Source of the DNA: Niastella soli
Lineage (GTDB): Bacteria; Bacteroidota; Bacteroidia; Chitinophagales; Chitinophagaceae
DNA: 64,000 nucleotides
Direction: 5' to 3'
Assembly: GCF_017742245.1 (NCBI RefSeq)
Contig: NZ_JAGHKO010000024.1
Location: forward strand, 1 to 64,000
Shown here piece after piece: positions 1 through 7,177 of this stretch. The notes beneath the pieces are model-generated. The model saw only the letters and a list, made by a program, of their open reading frames with translations. It was not told the origin of the DNA and made no database searches. Position 1 is the first letter of the stretch; each line of letters opens with the position of its first letter. The position numbers were made by a program, and so were the translations under genes.

Positions 1-150
1 GAAGGCAGAAGGCAGAAGGCAGAAGGCAGAAGGCAGAAGGCAGAAGGCAGAAGGCAGAAGATTTTTGACGACGCAAGATAGTGATTAATCTCAATAATCG
101 CGAGCCTACTCACAACTCACAACTCACAACTCACAACTGACCACTCACAA
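1..150. repeat. Composite heptanucleotide repeat element, copy A (left end cut by window)
   Basis: Bases 1-60 are eight perfect GAAGGCA units plus GAAG. A 44-base non-repetitive core follows (61-104), ending in TCGCGAG (98-104). After six bases a second array with a different 7-base unit begins: CACAACT four times (111-138) and a degenerate unit (139-145). The core matches 39 of 44 bases at 60134-60177, which has the same arrangement in the same orientation. The element fills the space just before a SusD-like gene, where a SusC gene would normally abut, so it probably separates the two. The array continues off the left edge. Confidence 0.93.
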
Positions 151-165
151 AAAACATCTTGACAA

Positions 166-1989
166 ATGAAATACAACTATATAATAATATTCTTACTGAC
201 AACCATAACCGGTTGTAAGAAAGCATACTTCGATGCAGTGCCCAAAGACCTTGTTTCAACGGGTGCTATTTTTAAAAACAAAACAGAAACAGAGAACTGG
301 CTGGCTTCGGTATACAGCTTCCTGATTGATCCCTGGTCAACAACAACTGGCTCGGCACGTTATTGGGCCAATTATACCGAAGAACTGGAGCCTGCCAGCG
401 CAACCCTACAGGCAAGTGGCAGTCTTACTGGCGTAAATGCAGTAAACCTCTGGACGAACCATTACCAGGGAATTCGCATGGCCAATATTTTTATAAAGAA
501 CATTGAAAATAGTGAGACCAATCTGTTAAAGGAACCCAATGGCAAAGAACTGATGGACCAGTATAAAGGCGAAGCCCGTTTTTTACGTGCCTACTATTAC
601 TGGAATTTAATGAAGCTGTACGGGCCGGTTGTTCTGGTGGGAGATGAGCCGGGTAAGTATAACGATGATTTCCAAATACCCCGCAACACCTGGAAAGAGT
701 GTGTTGATTATGTGCTGGCAGAAATGGATGCTGCTTATAAAGTGGTTCCCGATAAATACCTTACGACTGTTGGCACAGAAGATGCCACCCAGTCTGGCCG
801 CATCAACAAACTGGTGATAGAGGCGGTTAAATCACAGGTGTTATTATTTGATGCCAGTCCGTTGTACAATGGCAATCCTGATTTTGCCAACTTCAAAAAT
901 AATGATGGCACCCTGTTGATGAATACGGCGTATGATGCAGACAAATGGACCTTAGCAGCCGAGGCTGCTAAGGTGGCAATAGATCATGCAAAGGTCAATG
1001 GCAAGAGTATTTTCGTAATGAAGAATGCCGATCCGTTTGTAGCCGCTATTACTTCCTATCGGGAGTTGTTTCTTAATGGTTGGGCCACAGAAGGCATCTG
1101 GACCCGTGCCAATACGGGCTATCAGGCCTGGGAAGCCGAAGCAGCCCCACGGGCGGTGAATGGTACCGGGTTTAATGCGTCGCTGGCTGCAACACAGGAA
1201 ATGGTTGATAAATACAGAATGAGTAATGGCAAGGCCATAAACGAAGCGGGCAGCAATTACAATGCAAACGGTTTTACAACTACGGCCAAAGCCGGATATT
1301 ATGTGGCTGGTACCTCGAATATGTATGTAAATCGCGAGCCGCGTTTTTACAACTCTATCACCTTTAATGGCGCTACTATTCCGTTTGTGGCCAAAACAGG
1401 ACAAACCTATGTACAATTCTGGCCAACGGGTAATTCGGGTAATGCGAATGGTGCTGAAACAAAATTTCCCAAGACCGGTTACCTGGTGCGTAAGCATACC
1501 AATCCATCGCGGAACTTTTCGAGCACTTCCGGTAATGTGGCGCGTCCTGCCATGTACATTCGTTTGGCAGAATTATATTTGAATTACGCAGAAGCATTGA
1601 ATGAATCAGAGCCCGTTAATAAGTCAAAGGAAATTCTTGATCATTTGAATGCCATTCGTGTGCGTGGCGGTCTTGCAGAACTTTTGCCAGGGTTGTCACA
1701 AGCAGAAATGCGTAAACAGATCCAGACAGAAAAATGCATCGAGATGGCGTATGAGGGCTGTCGCTTTTTTGATCTCCGCCGGTGGAAGATCGCCAATACT
1801 TCTGAAGGCAGACAGGGCGGAGATTTTACCGGTATGAATGTGTACGATGGGGCCAGTTTGTCAGATCCGGCATTTTATGTGAGAACAAGGATCTCCACCC
1901 GGGTATGGGATAATAAATATTATATTTTCCCCATCCCGCAGGGTGAATTGAATAAGAACTTTGCGATGGTGCAGGCTCCGGGGTATTAA
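166..1989 (+). CDS. RagB/SusD family nutrient-uptake outer membrane lipoprotein
   Basis: This 607-residue protein is a SusD-type surface lipoprotein that caps a SusC-like TonB-dependent channel and binds the glycan. A short hydrophobic leader ends in a lipobox (T-I-T-G-C, Cys17). The N-terminal half has the tetratricopeptide-like helical segments of the family (GEARFLRAYYYWNLMKLYG near residue 135), and the C-terminal part carries the usual LAELYLNYAEALN, LNAIRVRGG and CIEMAYEGCRFFDLRRW motifs before the terminal PGY. No SusC gene is visible because the window starts just upstream; the pair is expected further left. The next gene, 74 bases downstream on the same strand, is a sialidase, so the ligand may be a sialylated glycan (inference). 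Confidence 0.93.
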   Translation: MKYNYIIIFLLTTITGCKKAYFDAVPKDLVSTGAIFKNKTETENWLASVYSFLIDPWSTTTGSARYWANYTEELEPASATLQASGSLTGVNAVNLWTNHYQGIRMANIFIKNIENSETNLLKEPNGKELMDQYKGEARFLRAYYYWNLMKLYGPVVLVGDEPGKYNDDFQIPRNTWKECVDYVLAEMDAAYKVVPDKYLTTVGTEDATQSGRINKLVIEAVKSQVLLFDASPLYNGNPDFANFKNNDGTLLMNTAYDADKWTLAAEAAKVAIDHAKVNGKSIFVMKNADPFVAAITSYRELFLNGWATEGIWTRANTGYQAWEAEAAPRAVNGTGFNASLAATQEMVDKYRMSNGKAINEAGSNYNANGFTTTAKAGYYVAGTSNMYVNREPRFYNSITFNGATIPFVAKTGQTYVQFWPTGNSGNANGAETKFPKTGYLVRKHTNPSRNFSSTSGNVARPAMYIRLAELYLNYAEALNESEPVNKSKEILDHLNAIRVRGGLAELLPGLSQAEMRKQIQTEKCIEMAYEGCRFFDLRRWKIANTSEGRQGGDFTGMNVYDGASLSDPAFYVRTRISTRVWDNKYYIFPIPQGELNKNFAMVQAPGY

Positions 1990-1997
1990 ACCAGTTA

Positions 1998-2037
1998 CAG
2001 GTTACAGGGTTTTAATTGGTCTGGCACTTGTAACCTG
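1998..2037 (+). other. Stem-loop between SusD and sialidase genes
   Basis: CAGGTTACA (1998-2006) pairs perfectly with TGTAACCTG (2029-2037) around a 22-base loop. No T-run follows, so it is more likely a processing or stability hairpin, or a dispersed repeat, than a terminator. It touches the TTG at 2040, which argues against translation of the sialidase starting there. Confidence 0.5.
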
Positions 2038-2063
2038 AATTGAAACATCTTCTTTGTTTACGT

Positions 2064-3737
2064 ATGAAAGTTGATAGGAAAAATATGCTTATTAGCAAGT
2101 TGCTGTTATTTTGTTTGATGCCTGTTCTCGTATTGGCGTCTCCAGGTGACAACGTGTTCATCACGCAACAACATTACCAGGTGCCCATCTTGTTGCAGAA
2201 GAAAGACAATCCGGTTTTGCGCATTCACTTACATAACGGAAGCGATAATAGTTTGCAACTGACGGAAATGACTTTCAGCACTACGGGAACTACGGACTGG
2301 AAAGATTTAAAACAGATCTGTTTGTATTATGCCGGTGCCGATTTGGGAATGCGCAACCTGGGCAGTGTAGAGAAAATACAACTGGTTGGCAGTGTAACAA
2401 AAACAGGGGAGCGGTTATTGATAAAGGGAGCGCAGGCATTGCCTCCGGGCGATCATTATTTCTGGTTGTCTGCTGAATTAAACTCCGGTGTTCCTTTAAC
2501 GCATGTCATTATTATAAATGCTACCAAAGCGGTATTAAACGGCAGGATAAACAATATTGAGGGTGCCATAAAATTTCAACAACGCATAGGTGTTGCCTTG
2601 CGGCAACATAACCAGGACAGTGTACATACTTATCGCATCCCGGGCTTGTCAACCGCCAAAGACGGTTCCCTGCTTGCCGTTTATGATGCGCGCCGCGAAA
2701 GCGCCCGCGATCTGCAGGGAAATATCGATATCGGGTTGAGCCGGAGTATTGATGGCGGTAACACCTGGCTGCCGATGCAGGTTGCCATTGATATGGGAAC
2801 ATGGGGCGGGTTGCCTGAAAAATTCAACGGCGTGTCCGATGCCAATATCCTTGTTGATAAAAATACCGGCGCCATTTTTATCGCCGGTTTATGGATGCAT
2901 GGCGTTTTGAACGAACAGGGTAAATGGACAGAAGGATTGACCGACACCAGCACCAACTGGAACCACCAGTGGCGGGATAAAGGATCACAACCCGGTTTTG
3001 ATGTTAAACAAACGGCCCAGTTTATGATCGTGAAAAGCGAAGACAATGGAAAAACCTGGAGTAAACCGGTAAATATTACCCAACAATGCAAACAGGAAGC
3101 CTGGTGGCTTTGGGCGCCAGCCCCCGGTGCAGGGATTACGCTGCATGATGGTACTTTGGTATTTCCTACCCAGGGCCGTGATAAAAACGGAAAGGCATTT
3201 TCAAACATTACTTACAGCAAAGATGGCGGCGCTACCTGGCATACCAGCAACCGGGCTTCAAAAGAATCCACCACCGAAAATATGGCGGTGGAGTTGAGCG
3301 ATGGAACGGTAATGCTGAACATGCGTTGCAATAAAAATAAAACAGATACTGGTGACACCAATGGCCGGGTAATTGCCATAACCCATAACCTGGGTGTGGA
3401 TTGGACTGAACATCCAACCAGCCGTGGTGCTTTACACGAACCCGTTTGTATGGCCAGTATTTTACGGCATGACTATATAGTAAAAGGGAAAAAGAAGCCG
3501 TTGCTGTTATTTGCGAATCCAGATTCAAAGACATTGCGGCATCACATGACCATGAAAGTTAGTTATGACGATGGGCTTACCTGGCAAGCCAGTAAAAAAA
3601 TACTGCTCGATGAATGGAAAAGTCGCGGCTACTCCTGCATGACCAATATCGATGCGGAAACAATTGGCATTGTATATGAAAGCAGCCAGTGTGACCTGGT
3701 TTTTCAACTGGTGAAAATAAAGGAACTATTGCCTTAA
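2064..3737 (+). CDS. Exo-alpha-sialidase (BNR/Asp-box neuraminidase)
   Basis: Predicted secreted sialidase, 557 residues from ATG 2064, releasing terminal sialic acid from glycoconjugates. The frame is open from a TTG at 2040, but ATG 2064 or ATG 2085 gives a better leader (MLISKLLLFCLMPVLVLAS). An N-terminal beta domain of the type often attached to bacterial neuraminidases (residues about 25-170) precedes a six-bladed propeller. The YRIP motif (Arg near 191) supplies the first arginine. Four Asp boxes are readable: SIDGGNTW, SEDNGKTW, SKDGGATW and SYDDGLTW. The stretch NMAVELSDGTVMLNMR probably holds the acidic partner and second arginine, and the tyrosine in GIVYES the nucleophile. It follows a SusD-like gene and is probably co-transcribed with it. 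Family assignment is firm; linkage specificity cannot be read. Confidence 0.93.
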   Translation: MKVDRKNMLISKLLLFCLMPVLVLASPGDNVFITQQHYQVPILLQKKDNPVLRIHLHNGSDNSLQLTEMTFSTTGTTDWKDLKQICLYYAGADLGMRNLGSVEKIQLVGSVTKTGERLLIKGAQALPPGDHYFWLSAELNSGVPLTHVIIINATKAVLNGRINNIEGAIKFQQRIGVALRQHNQDSVHTYRIPGLSTAKDGSLLAVYDARRESARDLQGNIDIGLSRSIDGGNTWLPMQVAIDMGTWGGLPEKFNGVSDANILVDKNTGAIFIAGLWMHGVLNEQGKWTEGLTDTSTNWNHQWRDKGSQPGFDVKQTAQFMIVKSEDNGKTWSKPVNITQQCKQEAWWLWAPAPGAGITLHDGTLVFPTQGRDKNGKAFSNITYSKDGGATWHTSNRASKESTTENMAVELSDGTVMLNMRCNKNKTDTGDTNGRVIAITHNLGVDWTEHPTSRGALHEPVCMASILRHDYIVKGKKKPLLLFANPDSKTLRHHMTMKVSYDDGLTWQASKKILLDEWKSRGYSCMTNIDAETIGIVYESSQCDLVFQLVKIKELLP

Positions 3738-3751
3738 TATTTGCGTAACAA

Positions 3752-3779
3752 ACAAGGCCGACCATTTGGTCGGCCTTGT
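3752..3779. terminator. Bidirectional terminator hairpin
   Basis: ACAAGGCCGACC (3752-3763) and GGTCGGCCTTGT (3768-3779) form a perfect 12-bp stem with a four-base loop. It lies between convergent genes, the sialidase (+) and the phosphodiesterase (-), 14 bases past the sialidase stop, so it can end both transcripts. T-runs are short on both sides. Confidence 0.8.
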
Positions 3780-3804
3780 CAATGATCGAAGAGCGGGGGT
3801 AAAG

Positions 3805-5148
3805 TTATTTTAATAATCCTTCCAGCAACACGCCATCACCAGCGGGCATGTTCAGGTTTAATAATTTGCTGATCAATGGGGCAATATCAACCAGTCCCAT
3901 TTGTGGTATCACCACTCCTTTTTTAATGCCATAACCAAAGGCAACAAAACCGGTTTGAATTTCTTTAAAGTCAGGGTAAAAACCATGGGTGCCGCCTTTG
4001 CCGGCGCGAATAAATTCACCCTCGGTAGCGCCTGAGAACGCATAACCCTGTTTAGCGGCCAAGGCGAGCGTGGCAGAGCCATCGGCGCCTATGGCATCCA
4101 TTTCTTCCCTTGTTTTTATCGTGAACATTTTTTGTTGGGCTGCAGGCAGGCTGGTCAGCAATTGCAGTACTTTCTCTTTGGTTTGTTTGTCGTTTTTGTC
4201 TTTTAACTGCAGAAATGACGCACCACCGGATTGATGAAAATAAGCCTTCCAGTTTTCTGTTTTTTTCGGATCGTATAAACCGGCTTTTACCAGTAGTACA
4301 TTGGGAGCAATATTTGTATGGATATCAACGAATCCGTGGTCACCCACAATGATAAAGGTGGTTTTATCGGCAATGCCGGCTTTTTGCACCGCTTCTCTGA
4401 TGCTTTTTACAGCTCTGTCAACCCCGGCAATGGCAGCGCGTACTTTATCGCCATCACGGCCTTGTTCGTGTTCAAAATGGTCAACTGTAACCAGGTGAAC
4501 GGCCAGTAAAGCTGGTTTGTACTGACGAATAAGATAGCAGCTCATGCGGGCCAGGTTTTCATCCATACCCAGATAATCGCCATTAAAATCAAGCTCCTCC
4601 ATTTTGCCGGTGGCATGTTGTTCTACCTCTTCATACAAACCGGGTGGGGTCGCGTTTTCCTGCAGGGCTTTTGACATAACACGGTCCTGACCTTTTTCTT
4701 TGGGCAGGTACCAGTATTCGGGAATGTTGTAGGTAGCTGGTCCGCCTACAGAAACGGGCCAGAAGACAGCCGCTGTTTTTAATCCTTTTTCTTTGGCCAC
4801 GCTGAACAGGGTGGGCACTTTAATATTTTCATATTTCCACAACCAATTGCCGGTTACACCCAGTGGCTCTGAAGGTGTATTATAATAAACACCATGTTTC
4901 AGTGGTTTTACGCCAGAGATCATAGTGGTATGAGATGGGTAGGTAACAGTGGGGAAAACACCGTCTACACCATCTGCATAAGAACCCGATTCCATAGCCT
5001 GGCGCAAGTGTACCATATTCCAGGATGGGTCTTTGTAAAATTCAGGTCGTAAACCATCGATACTGATAAGCACTACATGCGACTCCTGCGCAGTGAGTGT
5101 TGACTGACATAACAGTAACGTGCAGATACCAAAGAGGAATTTCTTCAT
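3805..5148 (-). CDS. Secreted ENPP-type nucleotide pyrophosphatase/phosphodiesterase (alkaline phosphatase superfamily)
   Basis: A 447-residue protein with a signal peptide (cleavage likely after LTA, residue 20). It belongs to the type I phosphodiesterase/nucleotide pyrophosphatase family, two-zinc enzymes that hydrolyse phosphodiester or pyrophosphate bonds outside the cytoplasm. Metal and catalytic motifs are present in order: ISIDGLRPE (Asp31), the nucleophile motif FPTVTYPSHTT (Thr69), VTVDHFEHEQG, VGDHGF and GGTHGFYPD. Length fits bacterial members. It is convergent with the sialidase and separated from it by a strong hairpin, so it is probably its own unit. Substrate (nucleotide sugar, dinucleotide or phospholipid) cannot be deduced. 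Confidence 0.9.
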   Translation of the reverse strand: MKKFLFGICTLLLCQSTLTAQESHVVLISIDGLRPEFYKDPSWNMVHLRQAMESGSYADGVDGVFPTVTYPSHTTMISGVKPLKHGVYYNTPSEPLGVTGNWLWKYENIKVPTLFSVAKEKGLKTAAVFWPVSVGGPATYNIPEYWYLPKEKGQDRVMSKALQENATPPGLYEEVEQHATGKMEELDFNGDYLGMDENLARMSCYLIRQYKPALLAVHLVTVDHFEHEQGRDGDKVRAAIAGVDRAVKSIREAVQKAGIADKTTFIIVGDHGFVDIHTNIAPNVLLVKAGLYDPKKTENWKAYFHQSGGASFLQLKDKNDKQTKEKVLQLLTSLPAAQQKMFTIKTREEMDAIGADGSATLALAAKQGYAFSGATEGEFIRAGKGGTHGFYPDFKEIQTGFVAFGYGIKKGVVIPQMGLVDIAPLISKLLNLNMPAGDGVLLEGLLK

Positions 5149-5282
5149 AATGAGCGCGAATTTAAATGGTCCTGTTTGTGAGTAAAATGAATTTTATGTT
5201 ATGATTTTATTTGTGCCTGGGTGTTGCACCAGCCGAAACTATAGACTGGTAAAGTGTCTGGTTGGTACTATTTGAAAATAAA

Positions 5283-5316
5283 AAAGTCTCCCCGGCGGTA
5301 CCGTCGGGGAGACTTT
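5283..5316 (-). terminator. Rho-independent terminator of the DUF4870 gene
   Basis: AAAGTCTCCCCG (5283-5294) pairs with CGGGGAGACTTT (5305-5316), and the loop is itself partly self-complementary. Read on the minus strand the stem is followed by a T-rich run (the A-rich stretch at 5276-5285). It lies just downstream of the minus-strand gene ending at 5338. Confidence 0.85.
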
Positions 5317-5337
5317 CATTTATTGGTCACAATTGGT

Positions 5338-5709
5338 TTATTTGATCAGTCTAAACGCAAACGGATAACGGTATAATTTGCTCTCGCTGGCCTTTACGGT
5401 AGCCACAATTACAAATACCAGTATCAAGATGCCCAGTATCCATACCAGCAGGATGCCGATAATAGTAATGAAAAGAATGATGGCGATGATGGTGGCCGTG
5501 AGCTGAAAATTCAATGATTCTTTAGCGTGTTCAGCCACAAATTTCGAATCATCTTTTTTGATAAGATAAATGATCAGTGGTGGAAAGATCCAGAAAAACA
5601 AGGTCAGTACATGACTGAGAATAGCCAGTGTTCTTTCATCACTTGTTGGTGTGTAAGCTGGTACCGACTCGGTGCCCAGGAAAGAATTAGAAGGGTTGCT
5701 ACTTGTCAT
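5338..5709 (-). CDS. DUF4870 domain-containing membrane protein
   Basis: A 123-residue membrane protein of the DUF4870 (Tic20-like) family, whose biochemical role is unknown. A polar N-terminus (about 25 residues) is followed by three hydrophobic segments: LAILSHVLTLFFWIFPPLIIYLI, the TIIAIILFITIIGILLVWIL stretch, and ILILVFVIVATVKA running into it. Between segments 1 and 2 is the family signature KKDDSKFVAEHAKESLNFQL. It stands alone, with its own terminator on one side and the SusC/SusD terminator on the other. Confidence 0.85.
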   Translation of the reverse strand: MTSSNPSNSFLGTESVPAYTPTSDERTLAILSHVLTLFFWIFPPLIIYLIKKDDSKFVAEHAKESLNFQLTATIIAIILFITIIGILLVWILGILILVFVIVATVKASESKLYRYPFAFRLIK

Positions 5710-5759
5710 TTTAAGGTGTTTCCATGAAATTATCGAAATAATGTCAATTAATAAATTAG

Positions 5760-5795
5760 AAAGACCTGCAAGGGGCGCGCCTTACAGGTCTTTTT
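5760..5795. terminator. Terminator at the end of the SusC/SusD pair
   Basis: AAAGACCTG (5760-5768) pairs with CAGGTCTTT (5785-5793); inner bases AAGG/CCTT extend the stem after a single mismatch. T-rich sequence follows on both strands. It lies 36 bases beyond the stop of the minus-strand SusD-like gene. Confidence 0.8.
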
Positions 5796-5830
5796 GATAT
5801 ATTACAATTGTTTAATGTTCGCCCGAAACA

Positions 5831-7153
5831 TCAATTCTCTGTGGCCGGTCTTGGGAACTGTACCCATACATCATCGCCGGGCCTGTCGATAGGTAATTGA
5901 TTTAAACGCTCATACCGGCGCATGTCTATCCAGCGGTGGCCTTCGCCAAACAGTGAGTAACGCCGTTGAAATAATATTTCTGTAATAAGTGCGCTTTGCG
6001 TGATCGCTCCGGCATAAGGAGGAATTCCGGCCGCGGTACGAATTCTATTGATGGCTAAAATGGCATCAGGAAAACTGTTTTGCTGCGCTTTCACTTCTGC
6101 CAGCAGCAGCACCAGTTCTTCGTTACGGATAACAGGAATAGGTGCCACGTTAGTGGTATACACAAAAAAGTCATAATCGCTGTTCAGGCCGTCCTGTGTG
6201 GCAGTGGCATCGCGTTTGGGTGCTTTGTTTAATCGGGTATCGCCTGGTATCGCATCCGTGATAAAAGAGGGGTGTGCTACCCGTACTTCGGCAGGTGGGG
6301 TGTTGCGCGGAAAGTACAACGGGTTTAACAGGTCGCCGCCGCCCGTTGAGAACAGATAGTATGAACCATCGGTAAGGCTGCCGGTAAGGCTCAGGAACGA
6401 TTCTGAAAGGGCGGTGTTGGCCAGCGGCCAGTCTTTACGGTAAACAGCCACCCTGGCTGCCAGCGCCCGGTTCAATTTAGAGAAGTCACTGGCTTTATTA
6501 CTATACAGTGTTGTGGTGAATGGCAGTGTAGCGGTATTGCCCTTTAGATCATTGTTGGCGTCATTCAACAGGTTTTGAATGGCATTCAACGATTCTTCCT
6601 GCGAAAGAAAGGGGCCCAGTTTGTCAGGGTCTGCCACATCAACCCGGATGCCATTCCCATACTGCTGGTTGAAAACCATCAGCAATTCATAGGCTTGTAT
6701 TGTTTTGGCATATGCGATCCCGGCCTTTCGCTGTGCGTCGGTAATATCTGCCTTTGTATTTTGTAAAGCCTGTATAAGCACATTGGTGTTTTTCACATCC
6801 CGGTACCGGCCATCAAACGGGTTGGTGGTATAAAAAGTATTGTTGTCGAGTGTGGCGCCGCCTTTGCCCAACAGGTCGCCGGTTACCCGGGGGTCTGAAG
6901 CGGCAAAGCGATAATATTCCCGGCCTATCATACTAACGTTATCGAGGTAGGTGCCTAAATAAATTCTCATTCCTGCTTCGGTGCCCACTACCAGGTTTTG
7001 TAATTCTGCCAATTGGGCATTTTGCGTAAGACCGCCCGTGCTTGGGTTATTGGGGTCAAGAATAGGTTCCACTTTACAGCCCGTCCAGCCCATAGCTATT
7101 ACAAACAAACCAGTGATCGCAATAAGCTTTTTATATTTATGTTGATATTTCAT
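5831..7153 (-). CDS. SusD-like outer membrane lipoprotein
   Basis: 440 residues, a compact SusD/RagB homologue forming the lid of the adjacent SusC-like receptor. The leader ends W-T-G-C with the lipidated cysteine at residue 26. Recognisable parts are the N-terminal ALQNTKADITDAQRKAGIAYAKTIQAYELL helix pair, SKLNRALAARVAVYRKDW and the C-terminal signature RNEELVLLLAEVK, AINRIRTAAG and RRYSLFGEGHRWIDMRRY. It is shorter than the other two SusD proteins of this window (479 and 607 residues). It lies 24 bases after the SusC-like gene on the same strand and is surely co-transcribed. No hydrolase gene is attached, so the substrate is open. Confidence 0.92.
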   Translation of the reverse strand: MKYQHKYKKLIAITGLFVIAMGWTGCKVEPILDPNNPSTGGLTQNAQLAELQNLVVGTEAGMRIYLGTYLDNVSMIGREYYRFAASDPRVTGDLLGKGGATLDNNTFYTTNPFDGRYRDVKNTNVLIQALQNTKADITDAQRKAGIAYAKTIQAYELLMVFNQQYGNGIRVDVADPDKLGPFLSQEESLNAIQNLLNDANNDLKGNTATLPFTTTLYSNKASDFSKLNRALAARVAVYRKDWPLANTALSESFLSLTGSLTDGSYYLFSTGGGDLLNPLYFPRNTPPAEVRVAHPSFITDAIPGDTRLNKAPKRDATATQDGLNSDYDFFVYTTNVAPIPVIRNEELVLLLAEVKAQQNSFPDAILAINRIRTAAGIPPYAGAITQSALITEILFQRRYSLFGEGHRWIDMRRYERLNQLPIDRPGDDVWVQFPRPATEN

Positions 7154-7177
7154 AATTGATCTTTTGGGGTTGACTGA

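Noticed and set aside
1-60. Possible CRISPR array in the GAAGGCA tract (also 60018-60133)
   Set aside because: The units are 7 bases with no spacers, so these are simple tandem arrays.
952-1497. 181-codon minus-strand frame opposite the first SusD-like gene
   Set aside because: The plus strand encodes a clear SusD protein; the antisense frame has no features.
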